DNA from: Alnus glutinosa
Lineage: Eukaryota; Streptophyta; Magnoliopsida; Fagales; Betulaceae
Reading direction: 5' to 3'
Length of the DNA: 64,000 nucleotides
Assembly (NCBI RefSeq): GCF_958979055.1
Contig: NC_084893.1
Location: 8,993,071-9,057,070, forward strand
Both the position numbers and the translations under genes were made by a program. Positions 24,761 through 36,550 of this stretch are shown here, piece after piece; within the stretch, counting starts at the first letter, position 1; each line of letters starts with the position of its first letter. The notes below the pieces were generated by a model. It worked only from the letters and a program-made list of their open reading frames with translations, ran no database searches and was not told the DNA's origin.

Positions 24761-24829
24761 GGTGGTAAAATTCGCACCACGTTCAAGAAATAGATGAAAT
24801 CATTGAAACAAATTACTCATACGTGTGTT

Positions 24830-25140
24830 GGTGTGAGCTGATATCCAACGGTAGGATATTTCTGATGTCTAAGTCAGATGGCGATTCTTTCAAAGAATGA
24901 GGGGTTTTGTTTAGCCAGCATATTCCTTTGTGGTACGATTATGCCACTCGTCACATTCTAATTGGCGTTGCGTATGGTTTGTTTGTGACTCATGGTTACC
25001 GGCTCTAACAAATGATGTTTCCGATCAATAATCTTCCATTTATTATTGGTCAGTCGGTATTAAATTCAATTGCCACTATGAGTGAAGGAGCGTAGTACTC
25101 TTTTACCGTTTTTGGACAATAGTTAGAAAAATAGCAGGTC

Positions 25141-25182
<42 letters not shown>
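24830..25182 (+). mobile_element. Poly(A)-tailed retro-insertion, origin unknown
   Basis: Higher-complexity sequence ends in about 37 A residues (25,146-25,182). This fits a LINE 3' end or processed transcript. No protein family was recognised in any frame and no target duplication was identified, so the class and the 5' border are uncertain. Confidence 0.4.
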
Positions 25183-25360
25183 ACCGACAGTATCGAGATT
25201 TAGGTCGATTTTAGGTGAAGGGAATAATCAGGTGCTTTGCAGTCTAATTTTATTCTCCTACATCAGTGAGTATGATGCTCCTGATCTGGTCAACCCCCAT
25301 AATAGGCTGTCTGGCCAAGCGCAGGAAGGCAAAATCTTAGCATAATCTTTAGAGAGTACT

Positions 25361-25560
25361 TTTTTTTTTTTAACGGGAACTTGAACTTTCATTAATAAAA
25401 GCCCGTAGGCAAATACAACAGCCCGAAGGCAATTACAACAGCCCAAAGGCAAACAACCAGTCCGAAAGCTAGAAACACAAGCCCGTAGGCTCAAGATAGT
25501 GACCAGAGATACAGAATCCCTAACCACTAAGCTAGGAAAAAACTTAACTTGAAGCAACTA
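25361..25560 (-). mobile_element. LINE 3' fragment, same family as 1,657-2,810
   Basis: On the minus strand the sequence runs ...TCTGTATCTCTGGTCACT, then four GCCTWYGGGC-type units, then TTATTAATGAAAGTTCAAGTTCCCGTT and a short A tail. The TATCTCTGGTCACT and CCTACGGGC blocks and the pre-tail TAATGAA are shared with the element at 1,657-2,810. Four tandem CCGAAGGC/CCGTAGGC units expand the middle. Confidence 0.6.
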
Positions 25561-25599
25561 TCTAAGCAACTTTAAAAAAGAAATATTGATGATTTACTT

Positions 25600-26300
25600 T
25601 AAAAAAATAAATATTGATAATTTTGCACGCAAGGGCTTTTTGGGACTCTCATTAGCTCAAATATTGATATTGAGTCATTGATCATATGGCTGCCTATTTT
25701 ATTGGGGTAAGACTCTTCTCAATTTTATTTTATTTTATTTTTTATCGAATTTGAAAAAATTCAGGTAGATGATTGGAAGAGAGCACTTATAGGATCTACT
25801 TGACCAAATAAAATTTAGGCTGCTCAATCACTTATTCGGTCAGGTGGGTCTATACGTGTTTTCTCACAATCATCTGACCGAATTCTCTTAAATTCAGGTA
25901 AAAAATTTGAGAGAATTTTGATCCATTTTATTGAGGGAGTACCAAAAAATTAAAATAAAATAAAACCTAACTTAATCTCTTTGAACTATTTTTTGGTAAT
26001 ATTTTTTTCAAATTTCAAAAGTTTTCAATTTAGTATATTAAATTTTAAAAAATTTGTAATCTCATATTTCTGTTATGATTTTACAAAAAAATAAAAAAAA
26101 AAAAAAGTAGGGGTGATAAATTTTCAAAACAACATTTTTTTCTTACAAGAATATAATTTTTTTTTTTGACAGTTTGAATGACAAAAATAAAAAAATAAAA
26201 ATAAAAAATAAAAAAAAATTGAAAGGTTGTAATTGTGGAATATGTCAGATTGTTACACAATTTGTATGTATGATGTCTGGTTTCATAGGAAAATGATAAA
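25600..26300. other. Intergenic A/T-rich DNA
   Basis: Long A and T tracts with no protein or RNA signature. Confidence 0.5.
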
Positions 26301-26309
26301 ACCACAACT

Positions 26310-26418
26310 CCATCACAACTCTCTCACAACCTTCACTCACAATGGTGTGGAGCCCATGTGTGTAGGCTCCACACCATTGTGAGTGAGATTGTGAGAGAAT
26401 TGTGCAAAGAGGTTGTGA
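26310..26418. repeat. Long near-perfect hairpin
   Basis: CACTCACAATGGTGTGGAGCC (26,333-26,353) is the exact reverse complement of GGCTCCACACCATTGTGAGTG. Pairing extends outward with few mismatches through CTCTCACAA...TTGTGAGAG, giving arms of about 45-50 bp around a loop of about 12 bp (CATGTGTGTA). It may be a small MITE or a hairpin-RNA locus. No target duplication was determined. Confidence 0.65.
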
Positions 26419-26639
26419 GCCAATCATATCCCAGTTTCGTAACATCAACATATTTCAGCATTAATTGAAAACCAAGCGAGATGTCATGTCACCATGATTG
26501 AACACATGCCGCCTATCTTACCTAGTCATCATACCTCTAGCCTTTAGGTTTGTCTTGCTTGCCACAAATGATTCTTTTTCTACTTCTCTACCTTTTGATC
26601 TTTTCATTTTTTAAAATTAGGGTCGGATACATGAAGTTT

Positions 26640-26760
26640 GCCTGAATCTCTCTAATGGGTTACACAAATCTAATAATAAAAGTAAAAAGGTTTTGAGTTC
26701 GAGTCCCATTTTTCTCGCTCATCTCATATTTTAATTAAAATATTTTACAAGTTTTAAGCT
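26640..26760 (+). mobile_element. Possible tRNA-related SINE fragment
   Basis: GGTTTTGAGTTCGAGTCCCA (26,690-26,709) closely matches an RNA polymerase III B box. It sits 3' of GGGTTACACAAATCTAATAA and is followed by A/T-rich DNA. No convincing A box or target duplication was seen, so this is a weak call. Confidence 0.25.
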
Positions 26761-27154
26761 TTTTAAATTTTTAAAACAATTAATGATTTAGCGAACATAG
26801 CTCGTATTAAACAGAATTATAATTAGTTTGTTTCTTTTTTTTACAAAAAAGAAAAAATGAAAGTAAAACTACTATATTACATCATCTTTAAAATTCAAAC
26901 TACTTTAAATACAAATTAAATTTTAAATCATGGTCCTTGTTTTGTATGGTACGATTGCATTTGCAATTTAATAATAGAGATTTGAAAACACAATTTTTTA
27001 AAAACGCAATTAAAAGTTTGACAAAATCGCAATTTAACCTTTAAAATCGTACGTTTTTAAAAATTCACTCCGGAACAATACATTTTTTACAATTTGATTT
27101 AAAATCGCACATTTAACTTTTGAAGATATATGTAACATGTATATTTTTTGTACA

Positions 27155-27275
27155 TCTTTTTTTTTATTTTCTAAATCAACCACTGGATCTGTAAGATCCG
27201 CATGTGAGTCTTTATAGGTCCTACAAATCTAATAGTTAATTTAAAAAGAAAATATACTAGAGACGTATAATAAAT
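27155..27275. repeat. Hairpin MITE (copy 1 of a two-copy family)
   Basis: TCAACCACTGGATCTGTAAGATCC pairs with GGTCCTACAAATCTAATAGTTAA across a short GCATGTGAGTCTTTATA loop. Flanks contain TGTACA-type motifs on both sides. The element at 36,165-36,285 has the same organisation. Confidence 0.6.
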
Positions 27276-27839
27276 GTACAAATTTATTGTCATCTACTTT
27301 CTTATAAGGTGATATGTTTAATTTTGAGCAAATGTGAGTTATGCTAACCTTCTCATACTTATGCTAATGTCATTGACTTGGGAAAATGATTGGTCCCAAA
27401 CGTGTAACGTGGACACGTGGTCCTACCTCAATCATATTGCCTAAAGGCTAAAGGGACCCCTTATAATTATTGACCTTATTCTTTTATGACAGCCCAAAAA
27501 ATATATACTAATATAATGAAAAGGAACCTATAATTGGATGATTATATGGGTGGGGTTCTGGAAAACGTATAAAATTATTACATTTATCACATTAAGCCAA
27601 TGAATGCTCAAAAGGCTTGCTACTCTATTAGTCTCTAGATATGGTCCTGGTCCAATGTGATTATAATTAAGAATCTCTGAATTTGTAAAGTTAACATGTG
27701 AATTAGCCACTAATAAGTGAAAATTCTCAGCTTGATTGTCTATAAAATGATGGATTAACTTACCTTTTGATCCCATAACATTGTTAGGTTATTAAATGCT
27801 TTGGCAGAGTAAAGCAACATTACTACATATAGTTATTGA

Positions 27840-28125
27840 GGCTAATTTTTGACATGACCCACGAATTCGATACAAACTCAATATAAAATTAACGGGTTAA
27901 AGTTGACTTATATAGTCTTATATGCATGCATCGGCACTACCCTAACCGGGAATGCAACATTTATGGTTGACAATTTTTTACATGACCCGCGAACCGGATA
28001 CGAAATTAACAGATTAGGATTGAAGGGTTTGACCCGTTTAATTAAATTGATCAGGTTAAAGCCAGCATTTATAGTCTTATACTCATAAATCAACACGACC
28101 CGAACAGAATTGCCAACCTTACATC
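27840..28125. repeat. Dispersed repeat, two internal subunits
   Basis: Two adjacent related units each read TGACATGACCC/TACATGACCC, then GATACRAA, ATTAACRG, and TATAGTCTTATA. A third relative lies at 30,150-30,355. Shared blocks include ATTAAATTRRTCAGGTTAA and a GAATTRYCA end. Non-coding; the class is unknown. Confidence 0.55.
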
Positions 28126-28139
28126 AAGTACATGAGTAA

Positions 28140-28310
28140 TGTTAGACCTATAACTTTTTTACAATTTGTTGACATGTATCAGCACGTAATTGGACTCATG
28201 TCAACTACTGTAAAAGTTTAATACCTTCAAATCACATGGTGATCGATCACATATGTCAACAAATTATATAAGAATCGTATATCAATTATTGGTCTAGTAG
28301 ACAACCTCGA
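28140..28310. repeat. Imperfect hairpin repeat
   Basis: The left end (GACCTATAACTTTTTTACAATTTGTTGACATGT) pairs imperfectly with the right end (ACATATGTCAACAAATTATATAAGAATCGTATATC). No ORF. Confidence 0.45.
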
Positions 28311-28371
28311 ATGTCATTGGTTAACTCCTTTCTTTTGGTACATGATTGTATATGAATACTTTTAGGCATAT

Positions 28372-28379
28372 ATATATAT

Positions 28380-28424
<45 letters not shown>

Positions 28425-28427
28425 CAC
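28372..28427. repeat. (TA)n and (GATA)n microsatellites
   Basis: A short TA tract followed by about eleven GATA units. A separate (GA)n lies at 28,797-28,817. Confidence 0.9.
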
Positions 28428-28817
28428 ACACATATGCTAAAGGCATACAGCCATGCATTAATCTACAAGCAGTTGGAAAGGTGATAGAGAAGGGATTGAG
28501 GAAAAGGAATGAAACCCCACCATCCATAATGTGAAGGAAATTACATGTGGTATGCCTCAACTGTATTAGGCAAGAGCAACTAACCCATCCAAATCAATCC
28601 TAACCCATGTTCCAAGGAACATTACACATTCGCCATCCTTGATTGGTGCATTATGCCTTAACTTTCAAAATCCCATTCCCCACCAATATTCCTCATCTCA
28701 TGCATACACATTTCAATAACTGGGAGAATTATAATAACAAAGGTGGGGATCAAACCCTACATCTTTATCCAATCAATAACATAAAATCATGATACGAGAG
28801 AGAGAGAGAGAGAGAGA

Positions 28818-29600
28818 ACAACTTTATAGTTTCCAAAAAAGTATTATTATATTGTGTAAATAAGGAACAAGAGTCCCATGATTAGGGCCTACTGGAATAG
28901 CTAGTGTGAACACAGGGATTGCACACACGCCACCTAACCATGGAGGAGTTGCAAAGAAAGAATAAAGGGTTAGAGGGTGGTCGGCTGGAGTTGTACCCGA
29001 CTGACCCCTCCGACGCTCAAGTCAGTGAGAGAAGGAAAACATGAATTCTTGGAGAGTTAGGGTAAAAGGCATACCTCCAAGGAATACTCTGCAGTTTCCC
29101 TTTTATAGGCTCCCAATTTAATTTCCCTTTCCCCTTTCTAAGGTTTTTGGGGTTTAACGTGTCATACATAATAAAGTTAACATCCGAGGCCCTCCAGCTC
29201 GTAAAAGTTATGGTCATTTCTTTCTTTCTGGTGAAATAGTTGGATCCGTCATTGTAAAACTAAAAAAATACCAAGGGTTAAGTTGTGACAATCATATCAA
29301 TATTATGAAATAATTGTGAAATAAAAAATATAATATATAACGTTACTCTAAAAAGTAAATGAGAATGATAGGAATATATATAGGTTGAGTACTCAGAATT
29401 TTAGTCTAGGGGTAAGATTAAAAGACAAGGTTGAAAGTAAAATTAAATCAGGAAATCATAATCAGTATAAATAGTACAATAAACATATGACCAAACAAAA
29501 AATTTGATTCTCGTTCAGAAGGAAAATTCATGAACCAGCCCCATTTGTCTCCACCCTATATTACCAATATAAACCATAATTATTTTTCAAGTCTAATGTC
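28818..29600. other. Intergenic, nothing recognised
   Basis: No supported coding frame. A 66-codon minus-strand ORF at 29,017-29,217 shows no known family. Confidence 0.5.
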
Positions 29601-29629
29601 AATTTTTTAGTCGACTGTCCTTGTTGATT

Positions 29630-29659
29630 TTGATTTTGATTTTGATTTTGATTTTTTAA
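29630..29659. repeat. (GATTTT)n tandem repeat
   Basis: About five GATTTT units, imperfect at the ends. Confidence 0.85.
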
Positions 29660-29861
29660 TTAATGATATTTTGAAACGGTTGCATAATTTATTTGCTATT
29701 GATAACCTTGCATATATGTTTCTCAATGAACTGGATTAAACAATTATTCATCCACTAATTTCTCATTTGGTTGTGTAGTCAATTCAAATAATATTCATTA
29801 TTAAAAATGCCCTTTCATCATCATAAGCAATCGCAGGATCAATGTCAATGATTAACCCAAT

Positions 29862-29863
<2 letters not shown>

Positions 29864-29897
<34 letters not shown>
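29864..29897. repeat. (AT)n microsatellite
   Basis: About seventeen AT units. Confidence 0.9.
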
Positions 29898-29902
<5 letters not shown>

Positions 29903-30149
29903 TGCATTTTCATTTTTCATCTTTAATATCTTTTCATCTGGCTACTCAATCCCTTTTAAGTGCTAGAAAAGTTTTCCCTAATGACCATATTAAATATGTA
30001 TATTTCAAGTTGTTTATCCAAGGCAATAAATTGAACTATTGAAAAATTATTAGGAAAATAGTGAACAAGCCCAATTATGATGAAATTGGGAGAGATAAAT
30101 TATTTGTATTCCCGCTGGACATCCGATCTATTTGGGAGACATACATTTA

Positions 30150-30355
30150 ACAATTATTAACATGATTCATGAATTCAATACGAAATTAAAATGTTAAAAT
30201 TGAGTAGTATTATTCGTTTAATTACATGGGTCAGTTTAGGGTTAGCGTTGATGAGTCTAACCCATTTAATTAAATTAGTCAGGTTAACATTAACCTATAT
30301 AGTTTTATAACTCAAGACGCAACACACGCCAACACGAATTATCACTCTTAATAAA
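30150..30355. repeat. Dispersed repeat related to 27,840-28,125
   Basis: Shares ATACGAAATTAA, the CCCATTTAATTAAATTAGTCAGGTTAA block and the CAACACGAATTRYCA-like end with the pair at 27,840-28,125, in the same orientation. Confidence 0.5.
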
Positions 30356-30720
30356 TTTGTATTTAAGGTTCGGTAGCTTCTGTTATAAGCAAAGTAATTG
30401 TTGAATTGAGTTTGAGCTTCTTTTGACATCGATATTACATACATCTAACAATTTCTTGCATGCCCAAATAAGCCTTAAAGAGTAGTGCTTGCGTGGAATA
30501 AAAGGATATTGGCAGTTAAGTGCTAAAAGTGGTAGTGATCAGAAAATTTGGGTAAGCTTAGCCAAATCCTCCATTGATTTTCCAGGTCATCTGAATCCAA
30601 CTGCATCTACGGCACATGCCAAGTTGATCATAATTAGAATCCAACTAACCAATTATTACATTGATGAGTTGGATTGAGTAAGCACCTAAACCAATTATTA
30701 CATGCAGCACACATGACAAA

Positions 30721-30726
30721 GTTGGA

Positions 30727-30770
<44 letters not shown>

Positions 30771-30918
30771 GTCTATTAAATTAACATATGTGCTTAGAAT
30801 ACTTAATTCTCTCATGCATTTTTTATTTAATTTTTTTTTCTCTAAAGATGCACGTGAGAATCGCTTATTTTAAGAACAAATGTCAATTTAATAGACTAAA
30901 TTGAAAGAATCTTCCAAC
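30721..30918. mobile_element. Foldback MITE with internal T36 tract
   Basis: The left end GTTGGAAGCTTTTTTTT... then AATTTAGTCTATTAAATT is matched in reverse complement by AATTTAATAGACTAAATT then GAAAGAATCTTCCAAC at the right end. The T run (about 30,729-30,764) lies just inside the left arm and is not matched on the right, so it expanded after insertion. Confidence 0.6.
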
Positions 30919-30919
30919 T

Positions 30920-31990
30920 CAACTAAAAGAAAAGAAAAAAAGAAAAAAAGACAGAATTTTTTTACGAACCAACCTCTAAAAGTGACATGTCGTTTATCAT
31001 GTGACAAACACGTGTTTTTTTAATAGCACGTGCTTCTTGTGTACTTTTTAATAGTTTAAAGACGCATATCGCTTTTAGAAGCTAATTTAAAGGGGTTTTT
31101 CCTAGCTGTAATTGGACCCGACGCTATTTTGATGACATTTTGTTTGTAATTAATAGAGGTGGGCCTAGATTAATTTGGAGCCCAATAGTTGTGTTCTTTT
31201 TCTTTTTGGAAGTCAAGAGTTATGTTCTTAAACAACAAACAAAACACGTTAGTGCTATCTAAAACAGGTCAGCCACTGGCAAAAAAGAAGAAAAAAAAGG
31301 GTCAGGCACATGGAAAGTCATGGTTGGTGTGCATCCATGGACATGTTTAAGAAGGCAAATGGACATGAGAATTTCCTCAAAGTATATAGCTTTGGACATG
31401 TGGTGGTTGGCTCTCTAAATTGCTCAACTGTCAAATGCCAACAACCAGCATGAAGATGGTGACACTGACTAGGAATAAGGAAACGAAATGATCACCTTTA
31501 AAAGAAGATTCGCTTAAAATAAATGATGGTGAAACAGAACAAGAAAAGAAACTTCAGGGAACATCAGTTAAAAGAAAATCCTTCCACCCAGTTTCTAAAT
31601 CCTCAAAATTGCAGAAGTAACAGCCAAAGCCAAAGGCGATTCTTAAGTTCCTTTCTAGAAACCCCCTCTAGCAGAACAAAGAGAGCTTGAGACTTTGAAA
31701 AAATGGTGAGTGGGTAGAGAAGAAGAGCCTTCTGCACATTCATACCCAAAGATAGAGAAACAAACAAACCCCTTTCAACAGAACAGAGACTGAGAGAGCT
31801 TGAGAGACTGAAAAAAAATGGTGAGTGGGTCGAACCACCACCACACCCACTTCCTCATTGCCCAAATAGCCCAAATCTCCAATGCAAAACGTCAACCAGC
31901 CCAAAGAAAAAAATAAAACAGCCCTAGATTGTCTCAGCCCTCCAATAATCCTCTCTTCCTTAAATCTCCATCTAGCTTCTCACTCCTCAA
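30920..31990. other. Intergenic with a local direct duplication
   Basis: AGAGAGCTTGAGA...TGAAAAAA(A)ATGGTGAGTGGGT occurs twice, 115 bp apart (about 31,680-31,715 and 31,793-31,830). The second ATG opens only 32 codons. Leader-like, but no gene can be supported. Confidence 0.4.
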
Positions 31991-31998
31991 AGCCTTTT

Positions 31999-32243
31999 AG
32001 GTACATTTGGAATGCGGAATAGTTATTCCATTAAAAAAATTAAATAGTTTTTATTAAGAATAGAAGAAGGTAGAATAGAATAGTATTAGTGTTAGGGTAT
32101 ATGATAAGAATTTCTCAATATAAGGAATAGTCATTCTCATGAGAATGGCTATTCCAAGATTATTTCATTACACATTCTTCCATTTTCAATAAAAACTATT
32201 CTTTTTCCTAATAGAATGCTATTCCGCGTACCAAACATACCCC
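31999..32243. mobile_element. Tourist-like (PIF/Harbinger-type) MITE
   Basis: The left end GGTACATTTGGAATGCGGAATAG is mirrored by the right end read in reverse complement, GGGTATGTTTGGTACGCGGAATAG. Internal ATTCTCATGAGAAT forms a palindrome. GGGNNTGTTTGG termini and about 240-bp length fit Tourist MITEs. A TTA precedes the left end, but the matching right-hand TTA is not clear. Confidence 0.6.
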
Positions 32244-32618
32244 AACTCTCTCCAAAATAAGGATATTTTGTAAACTTAAGTTTACAATATATGTCAAACA
32301 AAAACCTCCTCGAAGACTTTTAAATTTTGATAACGAATATAGTAAGAGCATTTTAAGTGTGTGGAAAAGGTAAATGTTGTTAATAAGCATCTATCATAAA
32401 CTGGTAGGGAGCAGAGGGCAAACAATACTGATAACAATAAAGTTGTTGAAGTGTGTGGAAACATTGCCATTTAATATCAGTGTAGCACTTCAAAAGCTTA
32501 ATTTACGAGTGACCTTCACCTATCAGATAGACTACTAGTTCCACATGCTCACAGAATCTTAGAATTGCAGATTAATATGGCGTATCCATCAAAAGCCGTG
32601 TGGAATTTCAGGTTTTCG

Positions 32619-35600
32619 CTATCTTGAGCTTAGCAACTTCTCTGTTTCCTCATTTTCATCTATGTTATCAACTTTCATCCTCTCTAAAAGGCCATCCACT
32701 TCTTTCCCACCTCTGAGATAAGCCTTGATCAAGGCATGGTACATTTCCCTATCCATTGTAACAACAGTCTTCAAGGGGCACAGAAAAGCTTCTACATCTT
32801 CAATGTCTCCACTTTCACTGAGCCAACTCAGTATGCTTGAAATCACTCTATCCTTAGGCCTCCACCCTTTATTTTCTGCCTGTACAGCCAGAGCTTCCTT
32901 CATGCACTCAAAAGCCTTCTCCATGTTTTGCTTATCCAGATAGCCTGCTGCAAGAATAGCCCAACTATTTGGAGTTGGAGTCTTCCCTTTCTTGACTATG
33001 CCCTGAAGAAAAGCTTCAGCTTTCTCAATTAATCCCTTCTGGGAATAACCAATAAGGAGGACATTTGGCACACGGAAATCATAACAGTAGCAAGACGACT
33101 CCCACTCTTTAAGCAATTTTTCAGTTTCTTCAAGCTCCCCAATCTTCACTAGAGAACCCAGCATGGTAATATAATCCCTGTTGCTTTGCGTCTTACACGT
33201 TGATTTTTCAAGGCCCCACAATCTCATCATCTCATCTTTATTTCCAAGACTCGCATAAAAGGAAATCAGATTATTGTAGCCAAGTGCATCTTTATTTACC
33301 TTTTCTTCACATTTCTTCAGGTAGATCAATGCTTTCTCATGGATACCTGCTTTAATGTAGTAATTGGCCACCATTGCATAAGTAGCCCAGTCCGCTGAGA
33401 TGTGGGGTAGGCTCTCCATTTCTTCTAGAACTTTCTCCATGCTGTTAAGATCAGATCTTGCACCATGTGAATTGATGCAAAGTCTATAGCTAAAATTGTC
33501 AGGGGAGACGCCATTCTTCTTCATTTCTGATAACACATCAGGGACTTTCTCAAGCTGGCCAGTGTTTGTATATAGGCACATGATGTTATTGTAGTTGAGA
33601 GGAGTGGAAGCAAAACCCATCTCTTTCATATTCTGCATGTGGGAGAGGGACTTATCAACGAGGCCTTCTCTGACATAACAATTTAGAAGAGCACCATAAG
33701 TTTTGTCAATTTTGTCTTGATCACTCAAGTTATTAAAGTAGCTCTCTGCAGAATCCAGCCCACGAACTCTACCGATCAGATCTAACTGCACAGCATGATC
33801 ACCTGTTGAGAATGGCCAAAGTTTCTTGCGACTAACCCACTCGGAAACCTGCAGCAGAAGATTAAGTAATATAGTAAATTAAAACCACAGTAACTAATAA
33901 GGAATTATGGAGCTCCTGGAGCCTGAAGACTTCAAATTTTGATACCAAAGCATAGAAGGAAAAGAAAAAGAGTGAGGACACAAGCATAATATAGAGCTAA
34001 TAAGGAATTTAGGTAGGAATAGAGGAAAAAACTATTATATACATGTATGACACACGCACACAAACATGTATATCCACCAGCCCTAAACCCACAAGCAATG
34101 CATGTAGAAAGGAAAAGATCATTGTCAAATGTAGACCCACAAGCCTTAAACCCGAAAGAGATTTGCTTTCAGAAGCTCAATTTAAAGTTTAGTAGCATCA
34201 TGCGTGTCGAAAATTTCTTTGAAGAACAGTTAAGATATCTCCTTTAATTTGAATTTATTGGTGAGGCAGGTTATAAGCTGAAGTCCCGCAGTCATGTATA
34301 ATTTAGCAATAAAAGAATAAAATATAGAAAACTTATAATCAAAAGAAAGAAAAAAAAAATCCTAGAATTTATACCTGCAGTTGATTTTATACTGCTTCTA
34401 TAAATTTCCCACGTGCATATATGATAATTCTTAATTGGATACTTTCCCTTGTAAGGCAAATTGGTCTCTGGAGTTTCCTTGCTCAGCCAGGCTAGAATGA
34501 GGGATCAGAAAGCTCTACAAACTCAAACATAAGAAATTGAATATTCCTAATAGACCTTAGAAAGGATGATATTTATTTCGTAGCTTAACTTTATTTCAAA
34601 TGAACCTATATTCTGATATTCCTATTAGAAGAACGAGTTTCGACACATTTCTTTGGATAATCAAAATAATGCCAGAACCAAAAATTTGACACAAATGATG
34701 CTCAAGCCAACACTACGGATTTTATTTATACCTTTTTACAAGCTCATGAACACTTGCTCCTCTAAATCCCAGACACAAATTATCACATCAAAAGCAGAAG
34801 AACAACTCAAAAACACATCACCCCCAAGACTGTCTGGTTTCTAAAAAAATCTAAGCAAATAAAAAAAAAAATGCAAAACTTCAAGCCTTTGATAAATTTT
34901 ATTTGTTGCAACCAGGAAAAAAATAAAAAATAAAAAAAATTTCCACTTAACCTGACCTTATCCCACTGATTAGCTCAATCAAGGGAGTTCTCCATTTGGC
35001 GAAAAAACCCAACCCATTTTTGTTTTATTTTCCTCTCTTTTCGCACCTTAACAACCAAACAGAGAACCTTCCCAACATTAAGCAGTGCAACTCTTTGCCT
35101 TAAAAGAAGTGAGTTTATAATAATCTATTGAAACCAAACCAGCATATCACACAGAACACCCAGATTGTCTTTTCCTTTTCCAACACTTTCTTAGCATCCA
35201 TCCAAAAGCCTCAAGCTTTAAAAAAAAAATAATAATAATAATAATAAAGTAAAATAAAATCAACTCAAATGAGACCCCATACAGCAAATTCCAGCAAACC
35301 CAGAATCTGAATTATGCATTTTCTCAGCAACCAAACAGACCATTGTCCAGAAAATCAACTCACCTCGAGAGCTTGTTTGTACCGCCTGCGAGCTCGGAGT
35401 TCGCGGACGATATGCTGGAGCTGGGGGTTCTTGACTTTGTTGCCTTCTTCCACCCACTGATCGAGAACTGGGCCTACACTGAGAGAAGGGTCCCCCATGG
35501 GACTAATTCTTAAGAAGAGGTTTCTCCTGCTGCTATCAGCATGCCTTCCCGTGCTGCGAGACCTTACTAATAAACTTGCGTTGGTTATTGGGTTTTGGGA

Positions 35601-35633
35601 CCTGTTCCAGATTCTGAAGATCGTTGATGCCAT
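32619..35633 (-). CDS. P-class pentatricopeptide repeat protein, probably mitochondrial
   Basis: Two coding exons, 35633-35364 (90 codons) and 33848-32619, join at CTCGAG|GTGAGT and CTGCAG|GTTTCC without a frame change and give 499 aa. The first 30 or so residues are Arg/Ser-rich with few acids (MASTIFRIWNRSQNPITNAS), typical of a mitochondrial transit peptide. From about residue 60 onward, helix-turn-helix units of about 35 residues follow, for example TYGALLNCYVREGLVDKSLS, NYNNIMCLYTNTGQLEKVPD and GYNNLISFYASLGNKDEMMR, with no E, DYW or SMR tail. The layout matches the short mitochondrial P-class group that includes Arabidopsis At2g20710. P-class PPRs bind organelle RNA in a sequence-specific way and affect its stability, splicing or translation. 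The RNA target here is unknown. An A/T-rich 1.5-kb intron separates the exons. Confidence 0.9.
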
Positions 35634-36160
35634 GAAAGAAAATGCTCCACAGCTCGTGGGGTTTAAGGTTGGGTTGGAGCCGTGGAGGGGAGTTTTAGCA
35701 CTAGTGCTGACTTGCTTGGCGCACAGAAGGGTTTAGTATACCAATTTTTGTCTAGGGTTTAAGCGTATGTTTATTTATTTACTTTTCTTTCAACTTTATT
35801 TTTTATTTTTATTTTTTAAGAGAGAAAAATATTTGGGGCATTGCAGTATTTATCATAATTCCCTTTGCAAATTTGTCGTGACAGTTTATAATCAGTTAAA
35901 TGATTAATCTTTTGTATCTATGAGAAGAGTAAGAGTGAAAATGCAACAAACTTGAATCTTCTTTATTCTTTTCTACTTTTTTTCAAAAAAAAAAAATTAT
36001 ATTTTATTCAATTTTTTAAAATTCTATCTCACATAGTCAAACCTTAAAATTCACACAGTGAATTAGAATTTAATTCCGATTTCAAAAAATTCAACACCCA
36101 AACGGACCATTTAGTCATTCTACTAAGACATTAATGCTAAAGAGAAATAATTTTTCCACA
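35634..36160 (-). promoter_or_regulatory. Upstream region of the PPR gene
   Basis: The first 100 bases upstream of the ATG are of leader-like composition and then A/T-rich. No specific promoter element is assigned. Confidence 0.3.
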
Positions 36161-36164
36161 TCTC

Positions 36165-36285
36165 TCAAACATATTTTTTTCTAAATTAACTATTGGATCT
36201 ATAGGATCCACACATAGGGTCTTTGTGGGTCCTATAGATCGAATGATTGATTTAGAAAAGAGATGTACATGTAATATGTCTTTTT
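36165..36285. repeat. Hairpin MITE (copy 2 of the family at 27,155)
   Basis: CTAAATTAACTATTGGATCTATAGGATCC pairs with GGGTCCTATAGATCGAATGATTGATTTAG. The loop is short. Arms, loop and flanks correspond to the copy at 27,155-27,275. Confidence 0.65.
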
Positions 36286-36437
36286 GTTTTTTTTTTTTTT
36301 TGACCAGGACTATCCAAGTGCTAATGGGCATTGTCAGCTCAATAGGATGAGGGTGTAGTATTTGGCATTACTCTTTCACCAATTAAGGATTGTCACGTTA
36401 GATTTGTAAGGAACTTATAATAAAGGGAGATAATACA

Positions 36438-36550
36438 TGCACTATAAGTGCACAACACCAAGGCACATTGGGATGGGTTCCACACATATAGGTTCCTTAT
36501 GTGTGGAACCCACCCAATGTGTCATGGTGTTGTGCACTTGTTGTAATTTG
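36438..36550. repeat. Near-perfect hairpin MITE
   Basis: AAGTGCACAACACCAAGGCACATTGGGATGGGTTCCACACATA is matched by TATGTGTGGAACCCACCCAATGTGTCATGGTGTTGTGCACTT with few mismatches. The loop is only about 10 bp. A weaker relative lies at 24,612-24,760. Confidence 0.7.

Noticed and set aside
28372..28427. Regular repeats considered as a CRISPR-like array
   Set aside because: Simple GATA/TA microsatellite without spacers, and the DNA is eukaryotic.
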